The position numbers were made by a program, and so were the translations under genes. The notes beneath the pieces are model-generated. The model had not been told where the DNA came from, ran no database searches, and saw nothing but the letters and a program-made list of their open reading frames with translations. Shown one piece after another: positions 6,720 through 16,906 of a stretch of DNA of 64,000 nt. Each line of letters starts with the position of its first letter. Position 1 is the first letter of the stretch. The stretch is from Streptomyces canus 299MFChir4.1 (GTDB taxonomy: Bacteria; Actinomycetota; Actinomycetes; Streptomycetales; Streptomycetaceae): NCBI RefSeq assembly GCF_000383615.1, contig NZ_KB911594.1:160916-224915 (forward strand), read 5' to 3'.

Positions 6720-8426
6720 TTGCTGACTATGCAAAACCCCACAAAAGGCGCAGAAACCGCATATCTAGCGGCTGAGCTGAGGCTCCCCACCAACTGGCTC
6801 GACTACACGATCCTCGGCATCTACTTCGTCGTCGTCCTCGGCATCGGTTTCGCGGCCCGCCGCTCGGTCAAGACGAGCCTCGACTTCTTCCTCTCCGGCC
6901 GTTCCCTGCCGGCCTGGATCACGGGTCTCGCCTTCATCTCGGCCAACCTGGCCGCGACCGAGATCCTGGGGATGGCCGCCAACAGCGCGCAGTACGGCGC
7001 CTACACGGTCCACTGGTACTGGATCGGCGCCATCCCGGCCATGGTCTTCCTCGGCCTGGTGATGATGCCCTTCTACTACGGCAGCAAGGTGCGCTCGGTC
7101 CCCGAGATGCTCCTGCTGCGCTTCGACAAGTGGGCCCACCTCCTCAGCTCGGCGCTGTTCGCCTTCGCGGCGATCCTGATCGCGGGCGTGAACCTCTACG
7201 CCCTGGCGATCGTCGTGGAGGCCCTCCTGGGCTGGCCGCAGTGGGTGGCCATCGTCGTCGCGGGCGCCTTCGTCCTGGCCTACATCACCCTCGGCGGCCT
7301 CTCCTCCGCGATCTACAACGAGGTCCTCCAGTTCTTCGTGATCCTGGCGGCCCTGATCCCCCTGGTCGTCCTGGGCCTGAAGAAGGTCGGCGGCTGGGGC
7401 GGCCTCACGGACAAACTCACGGCGGAACACGGAGCGAACTTCACGACCGCCTGGGGCGGCACGGGCATCGGCAGCGCGAACCCGCTGGGCGCGAACTGGC
7501 TGACGATCGTCCTCGGCCTCGGATTCGTACTGTCCTTCGGCTACTGGACGACGAACTTCGCGGAGGTCCAGCGGGCCCTCTCCGCGAAGAACCTCTCCGC
7601 GGCCCAGCGCACCCCCCTGATCGCCGCGTACCCGAAGGTCTTCATCGTGTTCCTGGTGATGATCCCGGGCCTGGTGGCGGCGGCCCTGATCCCGGGCTTC
7701 GGCACCGCCGACTCGGGCTACCAGTACAACGACGCCATCCCGTACCTGATGGAACAGCTCCTGCCGAACGGCGTCCTGGGCATCGCGGTCACCGGCCTCC
7801 TGGCGGCCTTCATGGCAGGCATGGCGGCCAACGTCTCGTCCTTCAACACGGTGTTCACGAACGACATCTGGGGCCGCTATGTGCAGCGGGGCCGCGAGGA
7901 CGCGTACTACGTCCGCTTCGGCCGCCTGATCACGGTGATCGGCGTCTGCGCCTCCGTGGGAACGGCCTTTCTGGCGTCCTCCTTCTCGAACATCATGAGC
8001 TACCTCCAGACCCTGTTCTCCTTCTTCAACGTGCCGATGTTCGTCGTCTTCATCATCGGCATGTTCTGGAAGCGCGCGTCCACGAAGTCGGGCTTCTGGG
8101 GCCTGCTCGCCGGCACGGTGGCGGCGATGGTGAACTACTTCTGGATCTACAAGCAGGGCATCATCGACATCCCCACAGACCAGGGCGCCAACTTCGTCTC
8201 CGCGATCGTGGGCTTCGTGGCGGGCGCGGTCGTGATGATCGCCGTCTCCCTGTTCACGGCCCCCAAGCCCGCCGAGGAACTCCAGGGCCTCGTCTACGGC
8301 ACGACGTCCCCCGGCATGTCCGAGCCCCCCGGTGTCGGCGACGACGCCTGGTACCGCAGGCCGGCCCTGCTGGGCTGGGGTGCGGTGGTACTGGCGGCCG
8401 CCTGCTACATCCCGTTCTCGTTCTGA
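6720..8426 (+). CDS. Sodium/solute symporter, SSS family, probably for galactose or a related sugar
   Basis: 568-aa integral membrane protein with about 14 hydrophobic segments. SSS-family signs include GFAARRSVKTSLDFFLSGRS near residue 42, the sodium-site region ISANLAATEILGMAANS and GLLAAFMAGMAANVSSFNTVF near 360, typical of SGLT-like transporters. It is divergent from galTEK and shares its promoter gap, so galactose uptake is the best guess. TTG at 6720 lies 5 bases after GAGGTG; ATG at 6729 is an alternative. The following small membrane gene is 21 bp downstream. Confidence 0.85.
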   Translation: MLTMQNPTKGAETAYLAAELRLPTNWLDYTILGIYFVVVLGIGFAARRSVKTSLDFFLSGRSLPAWITGLAFISANLAATEILGMAANSAQYGAYTVHWYWIGAIPAMVFLGLVMMPFYYGSKVRSVPEMLLLRFDKWAHLLSSALFAFAAILIAGVNLYALAIVVEALLGWPQWVAIVVAGAFVLAYITLGGLSSAIYNEVLQFFVILAALIPLVVLGLKKVGGWGGLTDKLTAEHGANFTTAWGGTGIGSANPLGANWLTIVLGLGFVLSFGYWTTNFAEVQRALSAKNLSAAQRTPLIAAYPKVFIVFLVMIPGLVAAALIPGFGTADSGYQYNDAIPYLMEQLLPNGVLGIAVTGLLAAFMAGMAANVSSFNTVFTNDIWGRYVQRGREDAYYVRFGRLITVIGVCASVGTAFLASSFSNIMSYLQTLFSFFNVPMFVVFIIGMFWKRASTKSGFWGLLAGTVAAMVNYFWIYKQGIIDIPTDQGANFVSAIVGFVAGAVVMIAVSLFTAPKPAEELQGLVYGTTSPGMSEPPGVGDDAWYRRPALLGWGAVVLAAACYIPFSF

Positions 8427-8447
8427 CCGCGGGAGGATTGAGGAACC

Positions 8448-8753
8448 ATGTCCGAGCACCACGGCTACTCCGAACACGACGTCCAGCGGGAAGTCTCCGA
8501 ACTCCAGGCCAAGTCGGCCACCGCGGCCCGCATCTTCGACCTGCGCCGCATCATCGGCGGCCTGTTCGTCCTCTACGGCATCATCGTCACGATCGCCGGA
8601 ATCAACCCCTCCGACTCCTCCCTCGACAGGTCGGAGGGCATCAACATCAACCTCTGGACCGGCCTCGGAATGCTGCTCCTCGGCATCTTCTTCCTGGTCT
8701 GGCTGAAACTGAAGCCGGTGGCGCCGGTGCGGGTGGACGAACCGGAGGAGTGA
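8448..8753 (+). CDS. Small two-helix membrane protein linked to the symporter
   Basis: 101 aa. A charged N-terminal stretch (HDVQREVSELQAKSATAARIF) may form a coiled coil, followed by two membrane segments at about 38-54 and 67-87 and an acidic tail. It lies 21 bp behind the symporter with its own GGGAGGATTGAGG ribosome site, so the two are almost certainly one transcript. I infer an accessory subunit or stability partner of the symporter; no catalytic feature is visible. Confidence 0.75.
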   Translation: MSEHHGYSEHDVQREVSELQAKSATAARIFDLRRIIGGLFVLYGIIVTIAGINPSDSSLDRSEGININLWTGLGMLLLGIFFLVWLKLKPVAPVRVDEPEE

Positions 8754-9218
8754 CGGCGCCTGAGGGGGTGCCGGGTTCGGTTGTGGGGCGGGTGCGGGTC
8801 CGTCGCGGCTGGTCGCGCAGTTCCCCGCGGGCAGCTGCGCTGGGCTTGAGCGGGGCGCCTGAGGGGGTGCGTCGCGGTGTCGGCGGGCGGGTGCGGGTCC
8901 GTCGCGGCTGGTCGCGCAGTTCCCCGCGCCCCTGGGTGGGTGCAGTCGCCTGCACCAGGATGAGCCGTTGGCCGCGTACGGCGGGCAGGGGACGGGGTGG
9001 GGGGTGTCCGCCCGCAGCGGCCGGCGTCCGTTACCGAGCACTGTTAGAGCAGCCGAGCCGCCGGACCGAGGACGGATACCCCCCACCCCGGCCCCGACCC
9101 ACCCACCGGACGGAACGCGCTACACACGCCCCCACCGGGGCCGCAGCTGCGCCGCAGGCATCAGGGGCGCGGGGAACTGCGCAAAAACGCCCGCCCCCAC
9201 CGAACCCGCACCCAACCG
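8754..9218. repeat. Gene-free gap with direct and inverted GC-rich repeats
   Basis: No convincing gene in 465 bp between two convergent genes. A 44-bp sequence at 8786-8829 is repeated at 8885-8928, 99 bp away, and each copy is preceded by GCGCCTGAGGGGGTGC, so a roughly 99-bp unit is duplicated. The end of the second copy, GCGCAGTTCCCCGCGCCCC (8914-8932), recurs perfectly inverted at 9164-9182. The pair could form a very large hairpin and probably acts as the terminator region; the motif is one I associate with dispersed Streptomyces intergenic repeats. Confidence 0.65.
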
Positions 9219-9905
9219 TCAACCGGACCCGGCACCCCCAACCGGCCCCGCCCGGTCCAGCAACCCCGTCCGCGCAGCCAACGCCGCCGCCTCCAACCGA
9301 GACCCCACCCCCAGTTTCATCAGCACCCGCTGCACATGCGTACGCGCGGTGGACGGCGCTATCCCCATCCCCGCCGCGATCAGCCGCGTGTCCTCCCCGT
9401 CGGCCACCCGCACCAGCACCTCCACCTCCCGAGGCGTCAGCATCTGCAGCAACCGCTGCCCCTCGTCGTCCGGCTGGGCCGCGGGATTCAGCAGCTCACT
9501 GAACGCCCCCTGAAGCAACTGCGGAGCCACCGCCGCCTCCCCCGCCCGCGCCTTCATGATCGCCCGCTCGACCCCCTCGATGCGCTCGTCGTGCCGGACG
9601 TACCCCGACGCCCCCGCCGCGAACGCCGCCGCGATCCCCCGCGGACTCGGCACCGGACCCAGCACCAGCACCGCCACCTGCGGCCGCTCCCGCTTGATCT
9701 TCACGACCGGGTCGAACATCCCCGGCTCGGCCGGCGTGGCCGTCCCCAGCAGGCACACCTCGGGCGCCCGGCTGATCACCAGCTCCGCCGCCCCCGCGGC
9801 AGGCGCCGCCGCCGCGAGCACCCGGTGCCCGCGCAGTTTCAGCGCCGAGGCCAGCGCCTCGGCGAGCAATCGGTGGTCGTCGACCACCATGAGCCGAACT
9901 CCCAT
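9219..9905 (-). CDS. Atypical LuxR-type response regulator lacking the phosphoacceptor Asp
   Basis: 228 aa. The receiver opens with MGVRLMVVDDHRLLAEALA, keeping the acidic pair, but the strand that should carry the phosphorylated Asp reads PEVCLLGTATPAEPG, with Gly in its place, and the usual conserved Lys is replaced in GYVRHDERI. The C-terminal LuxR domain is intact (MLTPREVEVLVRVADGEDTRLIAAGMGI, THVQRVLMKLGVGS). Activity is therefore likely independent of phosphotransfer, as in other atypical actinomycete regulators. ATG at 9905 is chosen because the receiver begins there and G-rich GGGGGG precedes it. No kinase nearby. Confidence 0.82.
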   Translation of the reverse strand: MGVRLMVVDDHRLLAEALASALKLRGHRVLAAAAPAAGAAELVISRAPEVCLLGTATPAEPGMFDPVVKIKRERPQVAVLVLGPVPSPRGIAAAFAAGASGYVRHDERIEGVERAIMKARAGEAAVAPQLLQGAFSELLNPAAQPDDEGQRLLQMLTPREVEVLVRVADGEDTRLIAAGMGIAPSTARTHVQRVLMKLGVGSRLEAAALAARTGLLDRAGPVGGAGSG

Positions 9906-10124
9906 CGAGCAACCCCCCAGTCCCCCCATGGATCCGCGTGAATGCCCCACTATGGATGCCCACTGATCCGCACAGGCAGAGGCCTTCTCCCAGCACCCCC
10001 GCCCTTCATGCCCCCGGAAGCTACACGCTAGTTCGACGTTGCGCTTCCCCTACCGGTGAGAAGTGTCCCGGAAGTGACGAATTCCCGGCTTTCCTGTCGT
10101 TCGAGGACGATGTGCCGCACCTTC

Positions 10125-10154
10125 ACGCGTCCTTGGCTTGACGCGTCCTCGGCT

Positions 10155-10172
<18 letters not shown>
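10125..10172. repeat. Three tandem 16-bp repeats across the ABC-F stop codon
   Basis: Units 10125-10140, 10141-10156 and 10157-10172 share ACGCGTCCT[T/C]GGC. The third unit encodes the last residues of the ABC-F protein (LAEDA) and the stop at 10155-10157 lies on the junction with the second, so the 3' end of the gene has been duplicated downstream. Confidence 0.75.
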
Positions 10173-11957
<1,785 letters not shown>

Positions 11958-12006
11958 TTCTCTCCTGCCCAGGGGGATCGATCGACCCTCCAGGGTAGTC
12001 CGACCG

Positions 12007-12906
12007 CTACGCCCCCATCACCGTCGCACCCGGCACGGGCCCCGACGCCGTGCGCACCGACCGGCACGTCCCCGAGGCCCGCAGTGCGTCCGCGATCTTC
12101 GCCGCCGACCCGGGATCGCGGGCGAGGAACGCCGTGGTCGGGCCCGAGCCCGAGACGAGCCCGGCGAGGGCGCCCGCGGCGCTGCCGGCCGCGAGGGTGT
12201 CGGCGAGTTCCGGGAAGAGCGAGAGGGCGGCGGGCTGGAGGTCGTTGGAGACGGCGGCGGCGAGCGCGTCCGGGTCGCCCTCGGCCAGCGCGTCGAGCAG
12301 TGCCTCGGAGGCGACGGGCTCGGGGACGTCGAGGCCCGCGGTGAGCCGGTCGAACTCCCGGAAGACGGCCGGCGTCGACAGCCCGCGCTCCGCCATCGCG
12401 AACACCCACGAGAAGGTGCCGCCGACGTCGAGGGGGCGCAGCTTCTCCCCGCGTCCGGTTCCGAGCGCGGCCCCGCCCACCAGGCTGAACGGCACGTCAC
12501 TGCCCAACTCGGCGCAGATGTCGAGCAGTTCGGCACGGGAGGTGCCCGTCCCCCACAGCGCGTCGCAGGCCAGCAGCGCACCGGCGCCGTCCGCGCTGCC
12601 GCCCGCCATGCCGCCGGCGACGGGAATGTCCTTGGCGATGTGGAGATGGACGTCGGGCCGCAGACCGTGGCGCTTGGCGAGGGCGATCGCCGCCCGCGCG
12701 GCCAGGTTCGTACGGTCCAGGGGCACCTGGCCGACGTCCGGACCGGCGCAGCTGACCTGGAGCCCGTCGGCGGGTGTCACGGTCACCTCGTCGTGGAGGC
12801 CGACCGCGAGGAAGACGTTGGCCAGGTCGTGGAAGCCGTCGGGGCGGGCGGCGCCCACCGCGAGCTGGACGTTGACCTTGGCGGGGACGCGGACGGTGAC
12901 GCTCAC
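12007..12906 (-). CDS. ispE: 4-diphosphocytidyl-2-C-methyl-D-erythritol kinase
   Basis: 299-aa GHMP kinase of the MEP isoprenoid pathway, phosphorylating the 2-hydroxyl of CDP-methylerythritol. It begins VSVTVRVPAKVNVQLAVG, carries the ATP loop PVAGGMAGGSADGAGAL near residue 95 and the C-terminal motif LVSGSGPTTAFL. The GTG start overlaps the rsmA stop by 4 bp (GTGA), so translation is coupled. Its place behind rsmA and rpfB is conserved in actinomycetes. Confidence 0.95.
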   Translation of the reverse strand: MSVTVRVPAKVNVQLAVGAARPDGFHDLANVFLAVGLHDEVTVTPADGLQVSCAGPDVGQVPLDRTNLAARAAIALAKRHGLRPDVHLHIAKDIPVAGGMAGGSADGAGALLACDALWGTGTSRAELLDICAELGSDVPFSLVGGAALGTGRGEKLRPLDVGGTFSWVFAMAERGLSTPAVFREFDRLTAGLDVPEPVASEALLDALAEGDPDALAAAVSNDLQPAALSLFPELADTLAAGSAAGALAGLVSGSGPTTAFLARDPGSAAKIADALRASGTCRSVRTASGPVPGATVMGA

Positions 12907-13808
12907 TGCTGAACCGGCTCCTTCGGGGGTTCGGGGGTCGTCCCCCGGGATGACGCAGCCTCGGCGATCCGCGCGAACTCCTCGACGGTGAGCGACTCGC
13001 CGCGGGCCTGGGGCGAGACCCCGGCCGCCACGAGGGCCGTCTCGGCGGCCGCGGCCGAGCCCGCCCACCCGGCGAGCGCGGCCCGCAGGGTCTTGCGGCG
13101 CTGGGCGAAGGCCGCGTCGACGACGGCGAACACCTCGCGCTTCGACGCGGTGGTCCTGATCGGCTCGGTCCTGCGGGTGAGCGCGACGAGCCCGCTGTCG
13201 ACGTTCGGTGCGGGCCAGAAGACGTTGCGGCCGATCGAGCCGGCCCGCTTGACCTCGGCGTACCAGTTGGCCTTCACGGACGGGACGCCGTACACCTTCG
13301 AACCGGGGGGCGCGGCGAGCCGGTCGGCGACCTCCGCCTGGACCATGACGAGGGTGCGTTCGATGCTCGGGAAGGTGTCGAGCATGTGCAGCAGCACGGG
13401 GACGGCGACGTTGTACGGGAGGTTCGCGACGAGTGCGGTGGGCGCGGGGCCCGGCAGCTCGGTGACGTGCATGGCGTCGGAGTGCACGAGCGCGAACCGG
13501 TCCGCGCGGTCGGGCATGCGGGCCGCGACGGTGGCGGGCAGTGCTCCCGCGAGGACGTCGTCGATCTCGACGGCGACGACACGGTCGGCCGCCTCCAGCA
13601 GCGCGAGCGTGAGCGAGCCGAGCCCCGGGCCGACCTCGACGACCACGTCGTCGTCCCGGACGCCTGCGGTGCGCACGATCCGGCGGACCGTGTTCGCGTC
13701 GATCACGAAGTTCTGGCCGCGCTGTTTGGTGGGGCGTACGCCGAGGGCGGCCGCGAGTTCGCGGATGTCGGCGGGGCCGAGGAGGGTGTCTGGGGAGGGG
13801 CTGCTCAC
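12903..13808 (-). CDS. rsmA: 16S rRNA dimethyladenosine transferase
   Basis: 301-aa KsgA-type enzyme that dimethylates two adjacent adenines in helix 45 of 16S rRNA. The motifs are QRGQNFVID, the SAM-binding VVVEVGPGLGSLTLALLE, EIDDVLAG and the catalytic LVANLPYNVAVPVLLHML, followed by the C-terminal PAPNVDSGLVAL and FAQRRKTLRAAL. GTG start at 13808. It is 45 bp behind rpfB. Confidence 0.96.
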   Translation of the reverse strand: MSSPSPDTLLGPADIRELAAALGVRPTKQRGQNFVIDANTVRRIVRTAGVRDDDVVVEVGPGLGSLTLALLEAADRVVAVEIDDVLAGALPATVAARMPDRADRFALVHSDAMHVTELPGPAPTALVANLPYNVAVPVLLHMLDTFPSIERTLVMVQAEVADRLAAPPGSKVYGVPSVKANWYAEVKRAGSIGRNVFWPAPNVDSGLVALTRRTEPIRTTASKREVFAVVDAAFAQRRKTLRAALAGWAGSAAAAETALVAAGVSPQARGESLTVEEFARIAEAASSRGTTPEPPKEPVQQ

Positions 13809-13853
13809 GTGGACAGCCTAGCCGCGGGCCGGTGGGGGGCCGGTCGCGGCCGC

Positions 13854-15230
13854 TCATCCGTGCAGACGGCCACCGCAGTGCGGCCAGGGGCTCGCCCCCC
13901 GCCGTACGTACAGCTTCTTCGCCCGGAACGTCTGCTCCGCCGCGGTCGCGTCCTGGGGGCGGCCGGAGCCCCCGAGGCCCTGCCAGGTCCTCGTGTCGAA
14001 CTGGTAGAGGCCGCCGTACGTCCCCGAGGGGTCCACCGCGTTCGGGCGGCCGCCGGACTCGCAGTGCGCGAGTCCCTGCCAGTTCAGGTGGTCCGCGCCC
14101 TGCACGGAGGTGGGCCTCGGCTTCGTGCCCACTCTCACGATCTGGGTGCGGGGTTCGCGGACCGTCTCGACCCTGATCCGCCGCGGCCTCTGCCTGACCC
14201 CGTTGACGGTTCTGAGGGAGTACGTGACCCGTCGCACCCCCGGTGTCCCCGCCTGGTCCACGACCTCCGTGCCTTTGAAGAGGGAGGCGTCCTCGCTCCG
14301 CTCCTCCCGGAAGGGGATCTGCTCCTCGCGCACTTCCTTCGACGCGGTGATCCGCAGCACCGTGACGGTCTGCCCCTCGCGGGGAAAACTCCCCGGCGCT
14401 ACCGAGGTGGTGTCCATCCCGCTCAGCGTGACCCCGGCCTCCTCGACGGCCTCGGCCACGGTCGCCGCGTTCGTCCGGATCGTCCGCGCCCGGCCGTCGG
14501 CCATGACCGTCACGGACCGCTCGGTCCGTACGTCCAGCGCGAGCCCTTCCCGCCCGATCGGCCGGGAGCGCGAGGTGGACACGTACGCGCCCTGCGCACG
14601 CACCCCGAGCTGTTCGAGGGCCCCGTCCACCGTCCGTGCCGTGGTCCACACCTCACGCCGGTGGCCGTCGAGCGTGAGCCGCAGGGGACGCCCGTACCGC
14701 ACCGCGACCTCGTCCCCGCTGGCGAGCTGTTCGCCGGGGGCGGGCGCGACCACGTCGTGCGCCCCCACCGCGACTCCCTCCTCGGCGAGCAGTTCGGTCA
14801 CGTCGTCGGCGAAGGTGTGCAGCGTCCTGGGCTTGCCGTCGACGGTGAGCTCGATCGCCTTGTCCTTGGCGACGAACGCGGTGGTACCGCCGGCGAGGAA
14901 CGCGACGACCAGCGCCTGCGGAAGCAGCCGGCGCATCGCGCTGTCCGGCCGCTGCGCGTAGCGGGTCCTGCGCCGGCGGGCCGCCCGGCCGCCCACCGCG
15001 GCCTGGCGCGGGAGCGGTGCGTCCGGCATCTCGTAGGCGGGCCGGTAGGTGTCCTCGTAGGGCCGCGTGCGTGACATGTCCGGCACCCCGTACACCCCGT
15101 GGGCGAGCGTCTCGGTGGTGTCCGGATCCGTGGGCGGCACCTCGGGACCGCCGTACGCCGACGGTTCGTACGGCGCGGTCGGGCCGTACGCCTCGTAGGC
15201 CTCGTACGTCTCGTACTGCGAGTTGCTCAC
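13854..15230 (-). CDS. rpfB: Resuscitation-promoting factor, RpfB type
   Basis: 458-aa surface-anchored cell-wall lytic enzyme. A Tyr/Pro-rich cytoplasmic N-terminus (about 1-95) leads to one membrane helix (about 101-121), then three DUF348-type repeats (for example AIELTVDGKPRTLHTFADDV), a G5 domain (about 305-380), and the lysozyme-like Rpf domain from NWQGLAHCESGGRPNAVD to the end, including the catalytic Glu and the paired Cys (HCESGG and PHCGGR). It cleaves peptidoglycan and helps spores or dormant cells resume growth. The N-terminal cytoplasmic extension is longer than in mycobacterial RpfB. Confidence 0.94.
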   Translation of the reverse strand: MSNSQYETYEAYEAYGPTAPYEPSAYGGPEVPPTDPDTTETLAHGVYGVPDMSRTRPYEDTYRPAYEMPDAPLPRQAAVGGRAARRRRTRYAQRPDSAMRRLLPQALVVAFLAGGTTAFVAKDKAIELTVDGKPRTLHTFADDVTELLAEEGVAVGAHDVVAPAPGEQLASGDEVAVRYGRPLRLTLDGHRREVWTTARTVDGALEQLGVRAQGAYVSTSRSRPIGREGLALDVRTERSVTVMADGRARTIRTNAATVAEAVEEAGVTLSGMDTTSVAPGSFPREGQTVTVLRITASKEVREEQIPFREERSEDASLFKGTEVVDQAGTPGVRRVTYSLRTVNGVRQRPRRIRVETVREPRTQIVRVGTKPRPTSVQGADHLNWQGLAHCESGGRPNAVDPSGTYGGLYQFDTRTWQGLGGSGRPQDATAAEQTFRAKKLYVRRGASPWPHCGGRLHG

Positions 15231-15330
15231 GACGACACGCTCCAGGGGTCCGGATCGGGCCCACAGAACCTAGCGGAGCGGTCGTCACTCTCCAAAGCGA
15301 CGCGACTACCCGGAGTTACGTTCGAGCGGG

Positions 15331-16215
15331 TCAGTATCCGAAGGCGCGTGCGGTGTTGGCGGCGAGTGCCGTGGCCAACACGTCCTCGTCGATGCCGCGC
15401 ACGGCGGCCATGGCGCGCACCGTGACCGGAATGAGATAGGGGGCGTTGGGCCGTCCGCGGTACGGCACCGGCGTCAGGAACGGCGCGTCGGTCTCCACGA
15501 GGAGGAGTTCGAGGGGCGCCACGGCCACGGCGTCCCGCAGGTTCTGGGCGTTCTTGAAGGTGACGTTGCCGGCGAAGGACATGAAGTATCCGGCGCCGGC
15601 GCAGATCTCCGCCATCTCGGCGTCGCCGGAGTAGCAGTGGAAGACGGTGCGCTCGGGGGCGCCCTCCTCCTTGAGCACGCGCAGGACGTCCGCGTGGGCG
15701 TCGCGGTCGTGGATGACGAGCGCCTTGCCGTGCCGCTTGGCCATCTCGATGTGGGCGCGGAAGGACGCCTCCTGCGCCTCCTTGCCCTCGGGCCCGGTGC
15801 GGAAGTGGTCGAGGCCGGTCTCGCCGACGCCCTTGACCTGCGGGAGTGCGGCCAGCCGGTCGATCTCCGCGAGCGCCTCGTCGAGGGCCCCGGTGCCGCC
15901 GGCCCGGCGGGCCCCCTGCCGGGACCAGCCGTCGGGGTCGCCGTGGACGATCCGGGGCGCCTCGTTGGGGTGCAGCGCGACGGTGGCGTGGACGGCGTCG
16001 TACCGGCCCGCCGTCTCGGCCGCCCACCGGGAGCCCCGTACGTCGCAGCCGACCTGGACGACCGTGGTCACCCCGACCGACGCGGCTTTCGCGAGCCCCT
16101 CCTCCACGGTCCCGTCCTGCATGTCCAGGTGGGTGTGGGAGTCGGCGACCGGTACCCGCAGGGGCTCCGGGAGCGGCGGGGCCGCGTTCTTCTCGCGGGG
16201 GCTGTTCGAAGGCAT
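15331..16215 (-). CDS. tatD: TatD-family metal-dependent hydrolase/deoxyribonuclease
   Basis: 294-aa TIM-barrel hydrolase. Metal ligands are seen in VADSHTHLDM (about residue 24), GETGLDHFRT (Glu), KALVIHDRDAH (His), VFHCYSGD and LLLVETDAPFL (Asp). TatD enzymes degrade DNA 3'-5' and act in DNA repair. GCAT at 16213-16215 gives an ATG start just before the low-complexity leader. A 100-bp gap separates it from rpfB downstream. Confidence 0.93.
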   Translation of the reverse strand: MPSNSPREKNAAPPLPEPLRVPVADSHTHLDMQDGTVEEGLAKAASVGVTTVVQVGCDVRGSRWAAETAGRYDAVHATVALHPNEAPRIVHGDPDGWSRQGARRAGGTGALDEALAEIDRLAALPQVKGVGETGLDHFRTGPEGKEAQEASFRAHIEMAKRHGKALVIHDRDAHADVLRVLKEEGAPERTVFHCYSGDAEMAEICAGAGYFMSFAGNVTFKNAQNLRDAVAVAPLELLLVETDAPFLTPVPYRGRPNAPYLIPVTVRAMAAVRGIDEDVLATALAANTARAFGY

Positions 16216-16261
16216 GCCCCGATCCTACGAAAGGGGCATGCCCACCCGGATGGCGGAGCGG

Positions 16262-16660
16262 TCAGCTCGCCTTGCGCTGGAAGACGTGCAGCAGGTCGGC
16301 CAGGTGCCAGTGGTGCTCCCCGCCCGGCCCCTGCGCGGTGTCCCCGGCCGCCGGTGCCTCCAGGGGTCCGGCAGGGGGCGTGCTGTGCTGACGGTGTGCC
16401 GCGTCACGGGCGGAGGCGACCCGGCCGGGCCGCATGATCCGTACGACGTGGTGGTCGCAGTTCGCGCACGCGGGCTTGGAGAGCGGCGAGGGCACGATCC
16501 GCCCGTCCACCATGTACTGCACGAACTCCCGGCCGTCGCCGTCGATGTGGTGCTCTATCTCGTACGACTGCTCCCACCCATGCCCGCAGCGCATACAGGC
16601 GAAGGAGTAGGACTCGTTGACGACGGCTGTCGCACCGGGGTGCCCTGCGATCTCGCTCAT
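16262..16660 (-). CDS. Zinc-ribbon protein of unknown function
   Basis: 132 aa. Four Cys in two CxxC-like pairs, FACMRCGHGWEQSYEI near residue 23 and PACANCDHHVVRI near 64, form a rubredoxin-like zinc knuckle. The C-terminal part is low in complexity until a His-rich end (GEHHWHLADLLHVF). ATG at 16660 has GGAG 6 bases upstream. I do not recognise a specific function; a nucleic-acid or partner-protein binding role is a guess. Confidence 0.75.
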   Translation of the reverse strand: MSEIAGHPGATAVVNESYSFACMRCGHGWEQSYEIEHHIDGDGREFVQYMVDGRIVPSPLSKPACANCDHHVVRIMRPGRVASARDAAHRQHSTPPAGPLEAPAAGDTAQGPGGEHHWHLADLLHVFQRKAS

Positions 16661-16906
16661 GCCAGCTCCTGTGTGTCCGCTGGTTCGAAGGACGGGTACG
16701 TCCCTCACCCCAGTGGACGCCTCCCGGGACACGATGGCGACAGGCCTGTCGACTGTTGGAGCCGATTTGGACCTTCCTTGCCAAAACGGCCCGTCCGGCC
16801 CCGCGGAGCTTTGCATTCCGAGACACCGCTTTGCCCGCACATGGGGCGCACGCTCAGAAGTCATGCGCCCTGCTCAGAGGGGGTGTGACCCACCTCATGG
16901 AGCACT

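Noticed and set aside
6765..9086. 773-aa open frame on the minus strand across the symporter gene
   Set aside because: Low-complexity Arg/Asp/Gly protein in antisense to a gene with clear transporter motifs; a GC-rich shadow frame.
12007..14649. 880-aa minus-strand frame that joins shadow sequence to IspE
   Set aside because: Only the final 299 residues are IspE; the upstream part is an out-of-phase reading of rsmA and rpfB.
15231..15330. Possible c-di-AMP (ydaO) riboswitch before rpfB
   Set aside because: That riboswitch is known upstream of another rpf gene, but the gap here is only 100 bp and shows no matching helices.
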